The notes beneath the pieces were generated by a model that was not told the DNA's origin, did no database searches, and saw only the letters and a program-made list of their open reading frames with translations. A DNA stretch of 64,000 nucleotides from Sisyra terminalis (taxonomy: Eukaryota; Arthropoda; Insecta; Neuroptera; Sisyridae), in contig OY292274.1 of the NCBI GenBank assembly GCA_958496175.1, positions 33,581,482 through 33,645,481 of the forward strand, read 5' to 3'. Below are positions 1 through 11,789 of this stretch, one piece after another. Positions within the stretch are counted from its first letter, which is position 1, and each line of letters opens with the position of its first letter. The position numbers were made by a program, and so were the translations under genes.

Positions 1-1570
1 AACATCGACATTTTTCCCAATACGTATCGTATAGAGCGGACTATTGGGCGGATGGAGACTAAAAGGGGGCCGAAAGCTTTTTAATATAAATATATTTCAA
101 ATAATGTTACGTTCACCAAGCATATGTGTCGATCAGCTTAAATTGTCAAATATTTTATGAAATAATTCTCGTATCGCTCGCTTTTATACTTTCCACATTT
201 CGATACCGCGATGACGTCGCTCAACTCAATACTTTTCATTCAACACGACCGTAAATTACGTTTCAAGATTTTCGCAGCTAAAATTATAAAATGGATATAT
301 TTATCTTCCACATTTTCGAAACAAGCCTAATCAAAAAAATTAATAACAATTTTTTTTCGATATGGACAAAATGCCGACATGCGACATTCAATCGGCACCC
401 TATAATTACTTCCCTCCATTCTTTCTCTTCTGTCCTGATCACGACACTGGACCGTATGATTGCTTTAAGTCCAAAATATAATTTTACGTGTTTTTTTTGG
501 TTCTTGTTTTTATCATCATCACTTTATATTACAATACTTACAAAGAAGTGGGTGGTGGCTTTTTGATCGAGCCGGCTGTGGTAATAATGTGGCGCGATCT
601 TATCTCAAATTTGAACAGAATTACACCATAAAACTTTCGAAATAAATTGTTATAAACTATTGTCGTTTCTTGTTTAATTTCATCTAGCTTTATCAACCTT
701 GAACAAAGACAGGTTACGAAAATCGATTTTTTCGATTACAATCTATAGCACGTACAAAAAATGAGCGGTGACATCTGCTTAAATTATATCTACAGGTATA
801 AATGCAATACGTGTAAGTCCCAATAAAAATGACTGTGACTAATATGACAGTAAAAAAGCATTATCACGATTTTTTTCCTCATAACCGACGACAATTTTGA
901 ACTTATTGGCCTTGTCATAATTTGATCAATCATATTTAAGAACTCTATTGACAAGTGAAACGATTTTTACATAGTTTCCTGAATCTTTTATTTTCTTATT
1001 GTTAAACCTGGAAAGACAGTAATAACATGACAATATTTTCTTTTATCATTCCCTGAATCAGCTTGTAGTTCATGGGTGTCGGAAAAATATTTATAGTTTT
1101 TCACTTTTCAATTTTATACTAACATTTATTTATTACATTTCCTGATTACATTAGTTTGCCTGAAGATAAATGTTAGAAAATAACTTAAGTGTTCACCTGG
1201 AAAAAAAGAAAACGTACCCCATATATATAACAATTTGGAAGTAAAATTAATAAACGTTTTATATAATTATTTATAAACTCTTCAATTGTAGATTCCAATG
1301 TTAAAAGTAAGTTTTGTATTTATAACTATACAATAAATATGAGAAAAAAGCGTGTGTTAATCAATGCAAAACCGTGGAATGAACAGCTTGCAAAAGATCT
1401 TTAAGGAAAAATAAATACAACGCGACTTATGTTCTTTTCTAAATAAGTTTTATAAACGGTAAATTTCACTTCTCGCTACGCGATCTGGTGGCCAAAAATA
1501 TAACTACTTTTGCGGTGTTTATTCCAGTATCACGATTTATTAGACAAGTTATACAAAATTGTTTTATCTG
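1..1570. other. A+T-rich sequence without a recognisable gene
   Basis: No coding family, RNA gene or well-formed repeat was recognised here. The open frame at 291-566 (91 codons) has composition expected by chance in A+T-rich DNA. On the minus strand around 1195-1225 a pyrimidine tract ends in CAG followed by GTGAAC, which is too weak to call a splice site. Confidence 0.5.
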
Positions 1571-2165
1571 GTAATAACGTTTCACAAGGTAATCTTGGAA
1601 TGGGTGCCAGTTCCTAAAGGTATCAAAGGTAATGAAAAGGCTGACGCCCTTGTCCGGAAAAGATATCAATGACTCTTCACAGACCCATAACTTGGTGTTA
1701 CAAGATCGGTAGTGCAAAATACCATCAAGGAATGGGATAACAAAAATCACTGCATAACATGGAAGAACACTACTGGATAAAAGCACAGTAAAAGGATGAT
1801 GGGAAAATCATCACAAAAACTAACTACTGAAATACCTGATCTTATCAAAAAACACCTCAAATTGTTAACGAGGCTAATAACCGATCTTTGTGGAATGAAG
1901 AATCACCTGCATACAATGGGATTACACGTAAATAACAAAGGATGAAACCGCTTCTCACGTTCTATGGGAATGTGGTGCTCTGAATGAATAGAAAAAGGAA
2001 TTAAGGTTTTTTCTTTATAAGAAGCCCTGGAACCTAAATTATCGGAAAGCACCTAGTGCAACGAGTGCTGAGGTTCACCCAGCTGCTTGATCTTAGCTAG
2101 GTGAAGTAGGAACCCAGGAAGCACAATAAGCTCAACTTAGGCTCAACTAACCCCATCTTGAAAAA
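1570..2165 (+). pseudogene. Non-LTR retrotransposon remnant: RNase H domain and 3' tail
   Basis: The frame starting near 1583 reads LEWVPVPKGIKGNEKADALV. This matches the RNase H signature of jockey/R1/I-type non-LTR retrotransposons (family form: WVPGHxGIxGNExADxLA), including the acidic D of the 'NExAD' motif. Further in-family segments follow: an 'IKEWDNKNH' stretch, a 'LLTRLITDLCGMKNHLHTMGL' type helix region and a 'HVLWECGAL' segment equivalent to the usual C-terminal HILCEC motif. Stops and frame changes separate the blocks (for example TGA right after RKRYQ), so it is dead. Only the RNase H end is present; the reverse transcriptase and endonuclease domains are absent. A minus-strand open frame over the same bases is a shadow. 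The exact clade is not resolved. Confidence 0.8.
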
Positions 2166-2169
2166 TCCA

Positions 2170-4080
2170 ACTTAATAAAAAAAATAATGAAGTTTCGATT
2201 TTATTAAATCTCTTCCGAAGTGAAGAAATTTTATGTAAGGGAAAAAATAATTATGATAACACCAAATATAATTAAATTTACTAATTATGTCATAAAATAT
2301 GAAACTTATCTTGAAAAACTCATGAAATTAGAAATTGTTTTGTTCCAGGATATGCCTGAGACCTAACGTCTCAAGCATAAACTCGTGGCTTTGATACTTT
2401 CTTGGTGGGTTACTATTTTATAATGGTAAACATTGGTGCTGATAAAACATATTAAATCGAAAATTAAATCGTCAATACGTTAAAGCAATGTTTCTTAACC
2501 TTGTTGAAGGTACTAGTACTAACCCCCACCAGTTTCATATACGCATTTACCAAACTCTTCTTAGTTGGAAAATTAAAATTTATTTTTTTCAAATTCGAAA
2601 CATAGTATACATAAGTACACAAAATGAACAAAATCATTGACAACTCACCGAACCCGCGAGACTGACTCAACAAACTGGGGTTCGATTAAACTTAGGTTAA
2701 GAACCAATGCGTTAACGTTTATAAGAGTATTTTAGGTGTTAGATTCACAAATCATTAAAAAAAAAGAAATATAATAAATAATGACATTTTAGCGGTTTAG
2801 TTCCCATTTAAAATCCTGAAAATATACAAAGCCCAAAATTTATATAAGGTCTAATGATACATAAGGACCTTAAATAGTAGCCCAAGTGATTGTTATATTA
2901 TCAGTAAGATCTTAATATTTGTGCTTTACACTTTTACACTTTAGTTTCTGGAAACACTTCTTTTAAAATTTTCAATTTTTTAACGATTATAAGGTGTTTG
3001 CTAATGTAAAAAAAAAATGTGATTATTTATACCAACATGAAAGACAGGTTTATACAATTTTTAGTTTTTCTTTAAATATTTTTTTAATTGTCATTTTTTA
3101 AGATCAATCGAAATCAGATTATCGATATCAAATTTCAAACATTAATGAAAGTTAAAATAGTAAGTATATAAAGTGTATAATTTTTGCCTTTTTATTACAT
3201 AAAAGATATTATTTATTAGTATTTTGACTACCAAGAAAAGTCTTAAATTTTTAGCAATAAATCTTACTACAGTAAATATTCGTCAATCAATTACGTATAA
3301 TAAGTATATCGCACAAATTTTTAAAAAAATCGATATGTGACTATTTTTTTTTAAATTTATAGAAGAGGAATAAGGATAATTCATTTTTTTATCATACTAT
3401 GTATGGGTTAATAAAATTATTTTCTAAAAATTTATTTAATTGAATTTTTTTTCCAAAAATTAGCGGACAAAATCTCATCTTCTAGGAATCGGTCCCCTAT
3501 ACCCTAGTTGAATGTACATTCTCATTATTAATTTAAGTCATTCCCAAATACATTCACTTTATCATTATCAGAGATGAAATATGTCATAGTTGTGACACTG
3601 ATTCGATTATAGAGAAAACTAGTTGACAAATGACCGTGATAATAGAACAGGAAGATGACCTCACTAAAACAACAGCTGAGCGCGGGGAAAAGAGTATCGA
3701 TTTTGATTCTTCCTCCAGCCAAAAGCCGCACAAAAATTAATTTGACATTCTCACAGCGAATTTCAAGCTGTGATCTTTTCGATACTTTTAATTATGACCT
3801 TACTTTCATTTTAATAGCGTTTCGTGAATTTAATTTTTATTGAGGCAATTTTATGGATGCGTTGATGACTTTTTGCAAGCAGAGTTATTAAAATACTAAA
3901 CCGGATCACCGTTTGTAATTTATGAGATTTTATAATTTTGTGGACGAAAAAAATAAAAGTTGTATATGTTAAATGCTTCACATTAGTCGGTTTTACTTGA
4001 ACCATATTCCTACCTTTATACAATGTAAATGAAATGTACTGCAACTATTTAAAAATTCAATTGATTAATTGTTAAAATAT
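2170..4080. other. A+T-rich spacer, no gene seen
   Basis: Nothing convincing was found. A short stretch at about 3640-3770 is less A+T-biased than its surroundings, but no reading frame in it resembles a known family. The 60-80 codon frames here are scattered on both strands, as expected by chance. Confidence 0.45.
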
Positions 4081-4082
4081 AC

Positions 4083-4245
4083 AGCCAGGGATGGCTAAAC
4101 ATTTTTCAGCAAGAGGTCAAATCATTTATCTGAAAATTTTTCAAAATTGTATTAAGTTCTTGATTAGAACATAATCTGGAGCAGGGGAGTCAATCTCGCG
4201 GCCCGAGATTAACATTTTTGCGGCCTAGTCAATATATCCGAAATG
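4083..4245. mobile_element. Fragmentary hAT-like ends
   Basis: Two hAT-style terminal sequences lie about 100 bases apart. One is CAGGGATGGCTAAACATTTTT at 4085. The other begins CAGGGGAGTCAATCTCGCGG near 4192 and is followed by a 'GCGGCC' stretch. Starts of the type CAGGG(G/A)TGGxxAAxC followed by a pyrimidine run and a GGCC-rich subterminal part are usual for hAT transposons and their MITEs. No matching opposite end or 8-bp duplication was found, so these are probably nested or broken pieces. Confidence 0.4.
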
Positions 4246-4249
4246 TGAA

Positions 4250-5110
4250 TTAGAAACGAAGCCAGCATATAATATTATAATATACTTTCTTTATAAACTA
4301 TACGGATTATTTTAAATTGTATACGCAAAAAGGTTAATTTCTTCTTCTCTTTGAAAATAGTCTCGGCCAATAAAATTTCTTTCAAAATAGGAAAGATAAT
4401 AGCAGAGAAGAGATGTATCAGGACGTAAACAATAATTTAACTTTATATATATTTATTATAATGCACCATTCAAAATAAAAATATTTGTGTTTATGAACAA
4501 TCATTTTTTGCCACCTATCTAAAGCTAAACATTAAATAAAAAATAAAAATAAAATTTATTGCTCTTATAATAAGTATATACCTAAATGCTTTTGTTTACA
4601 ATTCATTTTTAAGTGTGATGTACCTTGCATAAACCATCCAAGCAGCGTCTATAGATCCTGATTTAGGATAAAGATTAGATTTTACAAAATATTGTAGTTG
4701 TTGTTTGTTTAAGTAGGGGAAAAATAGATGGCAGTTCTTAAAAAACGCCGAATTTAAAGTTAAGCATTGTTTATTTGGCTCAAGTAAGCTTTTGAGCTTG
4801 ACATCCCTTATCTGGAGCATTAGATTTGTTCCTGGAACAAATTAAAATTTAGAAGTTTGAACCGGCTTAAATTCAAGTTCATATCCAATTCAATCATTGG
4901 TTACCTATTATATTGTAAAAAAGTGCCTACCAGTATGTCACAACGGTTTTATATTAGAAATTGCGTAAATAACTCATCAGTTACGTAACCTGTTCAACTG
5001 TTATACATAAGAATAGGTACAGAATACATCCTACATCCACAGCTTACACATCTCAATTTTTTATTGTTAACTGGCTAAACCCCACAAATGTTACTCTGCC
5101 ACTCTAAATT
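4250..5110. other. A+T-rich spacer, no gene seen
   Basis: No family was recognised. The minus-strand open frame at 4596-4820 has no identifiable domain, and no promoter or splice signals frame it. Confidence 0.4.
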
Positions 5111-5114
5111 ATTA

Positions 5115-5445
5115 AATTAAATTTTATTTAAATTGCCAATAATAAATTTAAGTTTCATTTCATATAACATTTAATATTTACATAATACTTGTGATTTCCT
5201 TGCGTTTATGCATTCTTTTGCCATTTCCAACTTACTATTCGTGATTAGGTATTGAAATAAGTCACCAATTATTAATTGTCAATGTTTATTCTAATAAAAG
5301 CTACTTAACAATTACTATTCAGTCAAAATCACTATTTGTTATTATAGAGTTAACCAATTATTCTACTTACATCTTGATATCAATTCATAAGACCAAAAAT
5401 GTTCTTTTGACTATTGATTTCTACCAATAATAATGAAATATCTAC
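5115..5445. repeat. Interspersed repeat, copy A (pair with 30.2-30.45 kb)
   Basis: Several blocks recur in the same order and orientation near 30190-30455: 'ATTTGTTATTATAGAGTTA' (perfect 19-mer), a 'TTCATAARACCAAAAAT' block, and an upstream TTTATTT...AATAATATTTA/TGATTTYCTTGC segment. The two copies differ by many substitutions and small indels, so they are old. No coding capacity or clear termini were found. Confidence 0.55.
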
Positions 5446-5697
5446 AGTGTTAGTTCCCGTTGATTTTTCCTTATGAATCTTAATTAAAAAAATATTTTCA
5501 CAAAAACATGTTTAATATTTTCAGAAATTACCTTATCAAAGTTTTTATTTTTACGTATACTGCTCATGAGGAAGAAAAATTTTCCATGTACCGAAGTCTT
5601 TAATCTTTTTAATATTAAGATATTCATAATCACAACAGAAAAAATAGTTTAAGAATCACTTCTCTTTTTTAGTGATATGATAAGGATAGTGACTAGT

Positions 5698-5713
5698 TTT
5701 TTTTTTTTTTTTT
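5698..5713. repeat. Poly-T tract
   Basis: A long uninterrupted T run. It could be the poly-A end of a minus-strand retroelement insertion, but no element sequence was recognised next to it. Confidence 0.5.
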
Positions 5714-6100
5714 ATTTAAAGCGTATGAAATAAATATTTTTTTCTTAATATGTGGAATATTTAGAATTAACTTAAAAACTATTAAAATAAATTAAAATTG
5801 TATCTCTTTTATAAGTATTAGAAAACTATTTATACGAGTATCTTATTGTTGTTTATCAAGAAAGTATTAAATATTAAATGTGGTATCTCTGTATTAAATT
5901 GAATCTGTTATTATTAACTTACTTGTTTTTTGTTGAAAAGTGAATATTCATTGTTTCATTTTTAGTGAGCAAATCGCCCGAAGTAAATAAAATATATTTA
6001 CAGTGTATTTTCCATTTAAAAAAACTTCCGAGCAAAAACATATTTGTTAATCAAAGCTGCTTAAAATGTCATCCACAAAACAAAAATATAGAAAAAAAAT

Positions 6101-6144
6101 GAAGGAAGGTCCTTCGCATAAAGGAAGGTCCTTCGCATGAAGGA
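6101..6144. repeat. Short tandem repeat, 19-bp unit (AAGGAAGGTCCTTCGCAT)
   Basis: Two near-identical 19-bp units (6101-6119 and 6120-6138), followed by the start of a third. The unit contains the palindrome AAGGTCCTT. A GC-richer stretch with 'CTCAGG' at 6157 follows. A CTCAGG in inverse orientation lies at 6527-6532 beside TTGGCCAAGG-type sequence, so the segment 6100-6535 may be a decayed inverted-repeat element. That wider reading is weak. Confidence 0.5.
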
Positions 6145-6534
6145 ACTCCCAATACTCTCAGGATCAGTTTTGGGCCTGCTGTTAATTGCCAAGCTTTGCT
6201 CCAAAGCTTGACCAAGCGTCAACGCCAGAGTTTAACCATGATAAGTGAACGAAAAAAAACTTACCATAGCTAAAATCGTTTTTTAATTGCATTGGGTTTT
6301 ATATTATTTTAGATTGAAAAAAATGACATGTTTTCCTTCCTAGATTTTCGTATAAACTTTAGTAAAGCTTACTAGAAACTTTACTATTTATTTATTTACT
6401 ACTTTTAAATTGAAACTGGTTGTCTGATCTGGCTATGGATACTATTTTGGAGTTAAGTAAGTCTTGGTCTAGGTCTGGCAAATCTTGGTCCAGTCCTTGG
6501 CCAAGGCTGGACCTAATAAATTCCTACCTGAGTT

Positions 6535-8645
6535 TAAAAGTATATTATAATTTAAAGGCAACTTGGCGTTTATTGTTCTGTTGAAATAATTGGATTGTGT
6601 TGTAAATGGATAAAACAGTAGCAGTATACACACAATAAATATATTACTAAGATACAGAGAAATCATTACTGAATATTCATATAATAGATTAATATGTTAA
6701 CATTGATGTGTTACATTTACTGACTTATCTATTTGGAATAAAAAAAATTTTTTTTTAAATAATTACACAAATGACCTTTTTGATCTTTAGTGATATTGTT
6801 GACATAATTATTATTATAGTTATTCTTCTATGCAATTACACTTATAAAGTGTCAACAAAGTGTGAAAATCAAATGTCGTTGGGAATTAAAAAAATTTTTT
6901 TGTTTGAAAAGTTATGAAGCTGATATTAGAATTCAAATATTATGTAAATATTAAGTAGGATACAAATCTATCTATATGTATGCAACAATATTTGACATAT
7001 ATTCTTACAAATTCAGGAATCTAGAATTTGATGTGCTACATAAAAAATGTATTATTTAAAGCCTATTTGAACAGAGGAAATAAGAAAAAGCGTTTTATTC
7101 AATTTTCTTTTTTTATTTGTTGTATGAAAATATGATAGATATCGTTGTCTCGTATGACATATATGAAAAATAAAAATCTGAATAATTTCCTTCGTCGTGT
7201 CACAAAACGAATATGAAACGCATCAACGGGATCCGAAACATGTAATTTTATTTTGCAAGTCATAACGAGCCATTTGTACAGAATAAATTTAATGTCGCCA
7301 TATGTCATAAATATTCATTATTCATCCACAATTAAATGTACTTACGTTCATAAGAACATTCTGTCGTGATAAATCTTCACGGATAGCTCAACTGAGAAAA
7401 AACCGCAGTGGCAATTTTTCAAAAATTAAATTAACTTTACTAATGATTACTTTGAACCGATAAAGAAATATAGTAATCAGCATGTACATTGTACGTACAT
7501 ATAATATAGATGTTTCTCCAAATCAAGGTTGAAAACTTTGAATAATTTTAGGTAATATTATTTTTTTTAGTTGATACTTAACATAATGGGAAATTGTTAG
7601 TATAGTGTAAGCGAAAACAATTTCTTTCATTTCATTTGCCCTTCCGCAAAATTGTATGCAATGTTATTTTTTACTACTATAGTAACATTTTCACCGAAAT
7701 GAAGTCTATTTCAATTTTGAAGTTGTGATATATTCAAATTTTGTGATTAATAATAAAAAAGGTGCAAATATATAAGACGTAAATAACATTTTTGCATTAA
7801 TTTTTAAGCTATTAATAACAAAAAAAAAATTTCGCAAGAAAAATTCTTTTCAAGAGGTATTTGAAAGCAAATTAATATCTGCAAAAACAATACAATAGTC
7901 AGTGACTAATGAATGTTTTATTGCATCATGTATGCATTTCGTTGTGTTATTATTATTGAAATTCAGTGAATATTCACTGTTATTCATTTTTGACTAAAAA
8001 TATCAACATATTCAATATGTAGTAGATACCCTTTTAAAAAAAGGCATTTTGAGTTTTCTAAAAACCCATTAGAAATCGTTTATAGTTATTAAAGACATTT
8101 TAAATGCAATGATTTAAAATGCTTCTAATTCCTTTTTTAACAGGGTGATGTATTAAAATCGTAAAGTAATATAAAGTAGTGTTCATCAAATAATCAATTG
8201 CAATTAATTTTATTACCTAATTTGTAGTGTTGAAGAATTCAATTATAAATATTGTATTCTTCATTTTGTATTGGTGTTGAATAGTTTGACTATTGTTTTT
8301 AAAACGACTTTTGTCATTCTACATAAGCTATAAGAGATATGAGTTAAAATTTGGTACTATTTTTAAGCTCGCAAATTGGCTTTAAACTGTCCCCTAATCC
8401 AATCGCGAATGAGAAGGGAAATTAAGTTATAGTTATCTATTATATCTAAGGTAAAAATATAAAAATCAACCAGTGAAATGAAACCTAAAACCACTGCGAA
8501 TTATTTAATGTATAACATACAAAAGTATGTTGCAAAGAGCTACAAATTTTGCATTTATCCATTAATCGTTTTCTTCATTAACCATTTTTAATTAACCGTT
8601 AAGGCATACGTAAGATTATTAAATACATTTTAATCTTAGCTATTA
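6535..8645. other. A+T-rich spacer, no gene seen
   Basis: No recognisable gene, RNA or bounded repeat. Long A and T runs dominate, and open frames are short and scattered over both strands. Confidence 0.45.
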
Positions 8646-8647
8646 GA

Positions 8648-9312
8648 GGGTGGGCCATTTAGCGCTTGATATTTGAACTACCTACTATTTTCAGTGCAAG
8701 TAGTATGTTAACGTTTTTGAGAGGACAGATATTTAGTTAAAGATTTGACATTTACGAAATGGGACGCTTTGCACTTGCAAAAAGTTGGGTAATATGGAAT
8801 ACTTACTTCCAAAGTGGTGCGTTGTCTAGCCGAACTGTAAGAAATTTGGAAAATTTGACCAAAAACATGTCTTTAAGCCGGTTTGTATATCAATTTGTGA
8901 AATAATTTCATGATACTAAAGCGTTAATGTATAAACAATCTGTTCTCGCTTTCGTTCAGTTTGCACATTCGAAAATATTACTGCTGTTGCTCAAAGTGTG
9001 CAAAAACATTCATCAACATCGACTCTTCATGGTGTTCTGGAATTAAACATTTCTCGTACTTTTCTGGTGAGAATTCTGTATGAAGACTTCAGAAAAATTT
9101 CATAAAAATTTGGAAAGTTCAATTAGTCCATGAACCGTTTTCGATTCGTCCAACGGGTCGAAGATCGTTTCACCGAAAATGAGGCGCATTTTTACTTTTA
9201 AAAGGGTATGTAGGTATACAAGTAAAACTGTAAAAAAATTCGAGTCCTACAAAGAGTTACTGTTTGGTATGGTTTTTGGTACGGTGGCATCGTTAGATCT
9301 TTTTTCTTCTTA
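8648..9312 (+). pseudogene. Mariner/Tc1-superfamily transposase remnant, N-terminal part
   Basis: The first block, ATG at 8760, reads MGRFALAKSWVIWNTYF, then an 'RFVYQFVKKFHDT'-like helix that matches the helix-turn-helix DNA-binding region of mariner-type transposases. Later blocks in shifting frames match the linker ('FENITAVAQSVQ', 'TLHGVLELNISRT'), the lead-in to the catalytic domain ('NRFRFVQRVEDRFTENEAHF') and 'QRVTVWYGFWYGGIVRSFFF'. The last corresponds to QRVTVWCALWSGGIIGPFFF in the copy at 24.3 kb. The part between these last two blocks is deleted or scrambled, and the catalytic C-terminal half is missing. Numerous stops and frameshifts make it a relic. Bases 8648-8760 resemble non-coding 5' sequence of the element. 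Confidence 0.75.
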
Positions 9313-9624
9313 AAGTTATGTTTCAAAACTTATTAAATAATCTCTGATCGATTTTTAGAATAAAACATTTAGAAAATTGTGTGCTTTTTTATGAAATTTT
9401 TAATTGTTAAAAACTTTGAAAAAATAATTTATTCTTTTAATATTATTTAGCCATTAAATGTAGACATCCATGTGAAAAACAAACTTATTTTAATGGTGTA
9501 TTCAAAAAATAATTATGTTGATGTTAAGTTCTCCATTTGTTTAAAAAAAATATTTCAACAGATAAAGTTATATGTACCTACCTATGTATGGTATATGGCG
9601 ACTAAAGTAATCATCACTTAATCG

Positions 9625-9907
9625 TAAGTTAGACCAGAGAAGAGATACTTACGAATATAGAAGTTCAATTCTTTGTTAAAAATGTAAACGAAGTTTGGGT
9701 TTGTCGGTAAACCTCAGACCTTCTATTAGCCGACCACTAGTTGTCGCTGTACAAAATTAGTCTTGACCAAATGGAATTTTGCACAGTGACTACTAGTGGT
9801 CGGCTAATAAAAGTTCTGAGATGATTTACTGACATGTTAGTCAAAACTTAGTTTACATTTTGAGATAGAATTGAATTTCCATTGAAGCCTTTCTTCTCTA
9901 AGTTGGA
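9625..9907. mobile_element. Foldback MITE with ~120-bp arms and 9-bp target duplication
   Basis: The segment 9634-9898 is a long imperfect hairpin. Left-arm blocks such as 'ATTAGCCGACCACTAGT', 'GAAGTTCAATTCT' and 'AATGTAAACGAAGTTT' recur as reverse complements in the right arm in reverse order. The apex is an ACAAAATT...AATTTTGC pair around 9749-9784. It is flanked by TAAGTTAGA (9625-9633) and TAAGTTGGA (9899-9907), a 9-bp direct repeat with one mismatch that fits a target-site duplication. The ends carry GAGAAGA-type termini. There is no coding capacity. The superfamily is not assigned. Confidence 0.75.
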
Positions 9908-10004
9908 GAAATAACAATCAGTGGAAGAACTATGAAGAAAAATATCACTGCAATGAGTGAAATAAGTGGAAGGACCATAGAGTGGGTTTTTTCACTAACA
10001 GTAT

Positions 10005-10240
10005 GGTATCAACTCGGCAAAATGCATTTTTAGTACCACGGAAATAACTTTCCTTGGATTTTCGGAACCAAACGAAGTATTAAAACCGCAACCGGAGAAA
10101 GTAAAAGCCATTCGTATTTACACTAAAACAAAAACAGTCAAACGACTTCGACAATTCTTGAGCATGGTTAACTTCTACTGAAATTGCATGTCCAATGCAG
10201 CGCATACGCAAATATCGCTCAATAAACTATGATGATTGAA
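10005..10240 (+). pseudogene. Ty3/gypsy LTR-retrotransposon pol remnant
   Basis: The frame starting near 10008 reads INSAKCIFSTTEITFLGF, then PEKVKAIRIYTKTKTVKRLR, then QFLSMVNFY. This is the end of the reverse transcriptase and the connection region of Ty3/gypsy elements (family form: CxFxxxxxxFLGHxIS...P.KVxAI..fP.P.TxKxLRxFLGMxNFYRRFI). After NFY the frame hits TGA, then continues with 'NAAHTQISLNK', equivalent to the usual 'AAxxQxPLxxL'. About 75 codons survive. No LTRs, protease or integrase are seen nearby. Confidence 0.85.
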
Positions 10241-10374
10241 TGAAACCTACAATCAAAGACCATTCAAAAATCTTGAAAAAAAATTAATATCTTGAATTTA
10301 CCTTGAAAATTAAAATTTTATTACCCAATTTGAGACGAAAAATTCTACAAAAATCACTTTGAATTTTTTTGAAT

Positions 10375-10562
10375 AGGAAAACATAGGCAGTGTTGCCAAT
10401 TTGGAGGGTTGCCCCCTAAATTTAGGTGAAAAAAAAATTGAAAACGGGTATTTTTAAGGGGGGAATTTTTTTTAAGGTAGTGTGTATTATTTTGCCTAAT
10501 CGAGTTTGGCAGTAAAGTTTCAAAGAAAACATATTTTAAAAGTCTCAATTCTAAGAAACAAA
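10375..10562. repeat. Interspersed repeat, copy A (pair with 15.34-15.54 kb)
   Basis: Begins with GTGTTGCCAA, is followed by a G-rich 'GGGTATTTTTAAGGGGGGA' segment, and ends with a GAGTTTGGCAGTAAAGTTTCAA block. The same three blocks occur in the same order at 15338-15540. It is non-coding with no clear termini, and probably an old DNA-transposon or MITE fragment. Confidence 0.6.
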
Positions 10563-10564
10563 AA

Positions 10565-11190
10565 ACTTGACGCCCTCTATGGTGCGACTGTTGAACTTTG
10601 TTGTATTTCTATTGTATAACATTTCAATTATATGTTTCATCTTGTAAAGTAATATACTATAAACAATAGAATATCACTTAACGAAAGTTGATAAATTGAT
10701 TGAACATTTTATCATGTTCAAATTTAGGGTATCCTAATTCGTATTTAGGAGATTTTAAATTAGGCTTGGGGAAACAATTTCGACCGGTGGCATCAATGAA
10801 TATATACGATGTAGGTATATATCATCATGGAATATATCAATGATGTATTATTATTTTATTAAAAATGTAATTTACTTATTTACTTTCTTTTTGTGTGTAT
10901 CTCTAGTTCATACTTCAAATGAAAATTTGATTCCTGCAACTATGCATTTCGTATATTATAATAGGTACATGTACATGTATAGGTACAGGAAATATTATAT
11001 TAGAAGGCTTCTGTTTGCAATTAAATGTAGGGAAGTTTTTAGATTTTCTAAGCATTTATTTAATTATTCAAATTATAACAGACTTCTGGCATCAAATTTA
11101 TTGTTTTCTGGTAATTAAATTTTCATGTTTTCATTATTTATTTTTTTAACTTTTTAATTAGCTATGCTTTTCTGTAAACTTAAAAAAATC
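10565..11190. other. A+T-rich spacer, no gene seen
   Basis: The open frame at 10840-11118 (92 codons) shows no recognisable domain and lacks flanking splice or promoter support. It includes tandem 'GTACATGTACATGTATAGGTACA' type microsatellite drift near 10965. Confidence 0.4.
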
Positions 11191-11788
11191 TATTTTCCAG
11201 TGGCGTAGCGTGGGTTTTTACCGCACAGAGCTAATCAGAAATTTGCCACCTCTTATTTTCATTAATAATCAAGAAAATTGGTAAAAAAATCATACATCTT
11301 TATGGAAATTTTCAGAGGACTAGGATCAAAATAAGTAGTTAAAACTAGATTTTTATTCACGACGTTTTAGCCCTTTATTAAGCCTTCCTGAGACGTTCAT
11401 AAACGCTTTAACAATCGTTTTAACTTTGTCAACAATATTCCTTGTCATGATCTATTTTATAAATACGGCACAGTTAATAAAAAATAATAATAAGAGCTTT
11501 CAGGATATATAAAACTCAATAAAAATTAGTTTATAAATGATACTTTTATTAAACCTAACTGCTTAGCTAACTTATTATGATCCTAGTGCTTTGAGAATTT
11601 GCATTAAGTTGTTATCACCAAGAATCTGAAATTTTACCATAATGCACCAATATTCTTTATTTATTTAAAAATTTATACGTCGTGTTTTCTTTAATAAAAT
11701 TATCACGATCAATATGCCACCCCATTTTCATGTACCACCCAAGGTCATGGCGCCCCCTGTACTCACTACGTTACGCTACTGTATTTTC
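11191..11788. mobile_element. Non-autonomous hAT-like element, 584 bp
   Basis: The element 11198-11781 begins CAGTGGCGTAGCGTGGG. The reverse complement of its end begins CAGTAGCGTAACGTAGTGAG. The termini therefore form an imperfect inverted repeat of the hAT type (CAG-N-GGCGNA). It is flanked by TATTTTC at 11191-11197 and again at 11782-11788, a 7-bp match within the expected 8-bp duplication. A subterminal 'GCCACC...GGCGCC' region is GC-rich, as is common in this class. No transposase frame is present. Confidence 0.8.
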
Positions 11789-11789
11789 A

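Noticed and set aside
1190..1225. Minus-strand pyrimidine tract plus CAG/GTGAAC, ratchet-like
   Set aside because: The donor half GTGAAC is far from GTAAGT; it is likely a chance match.
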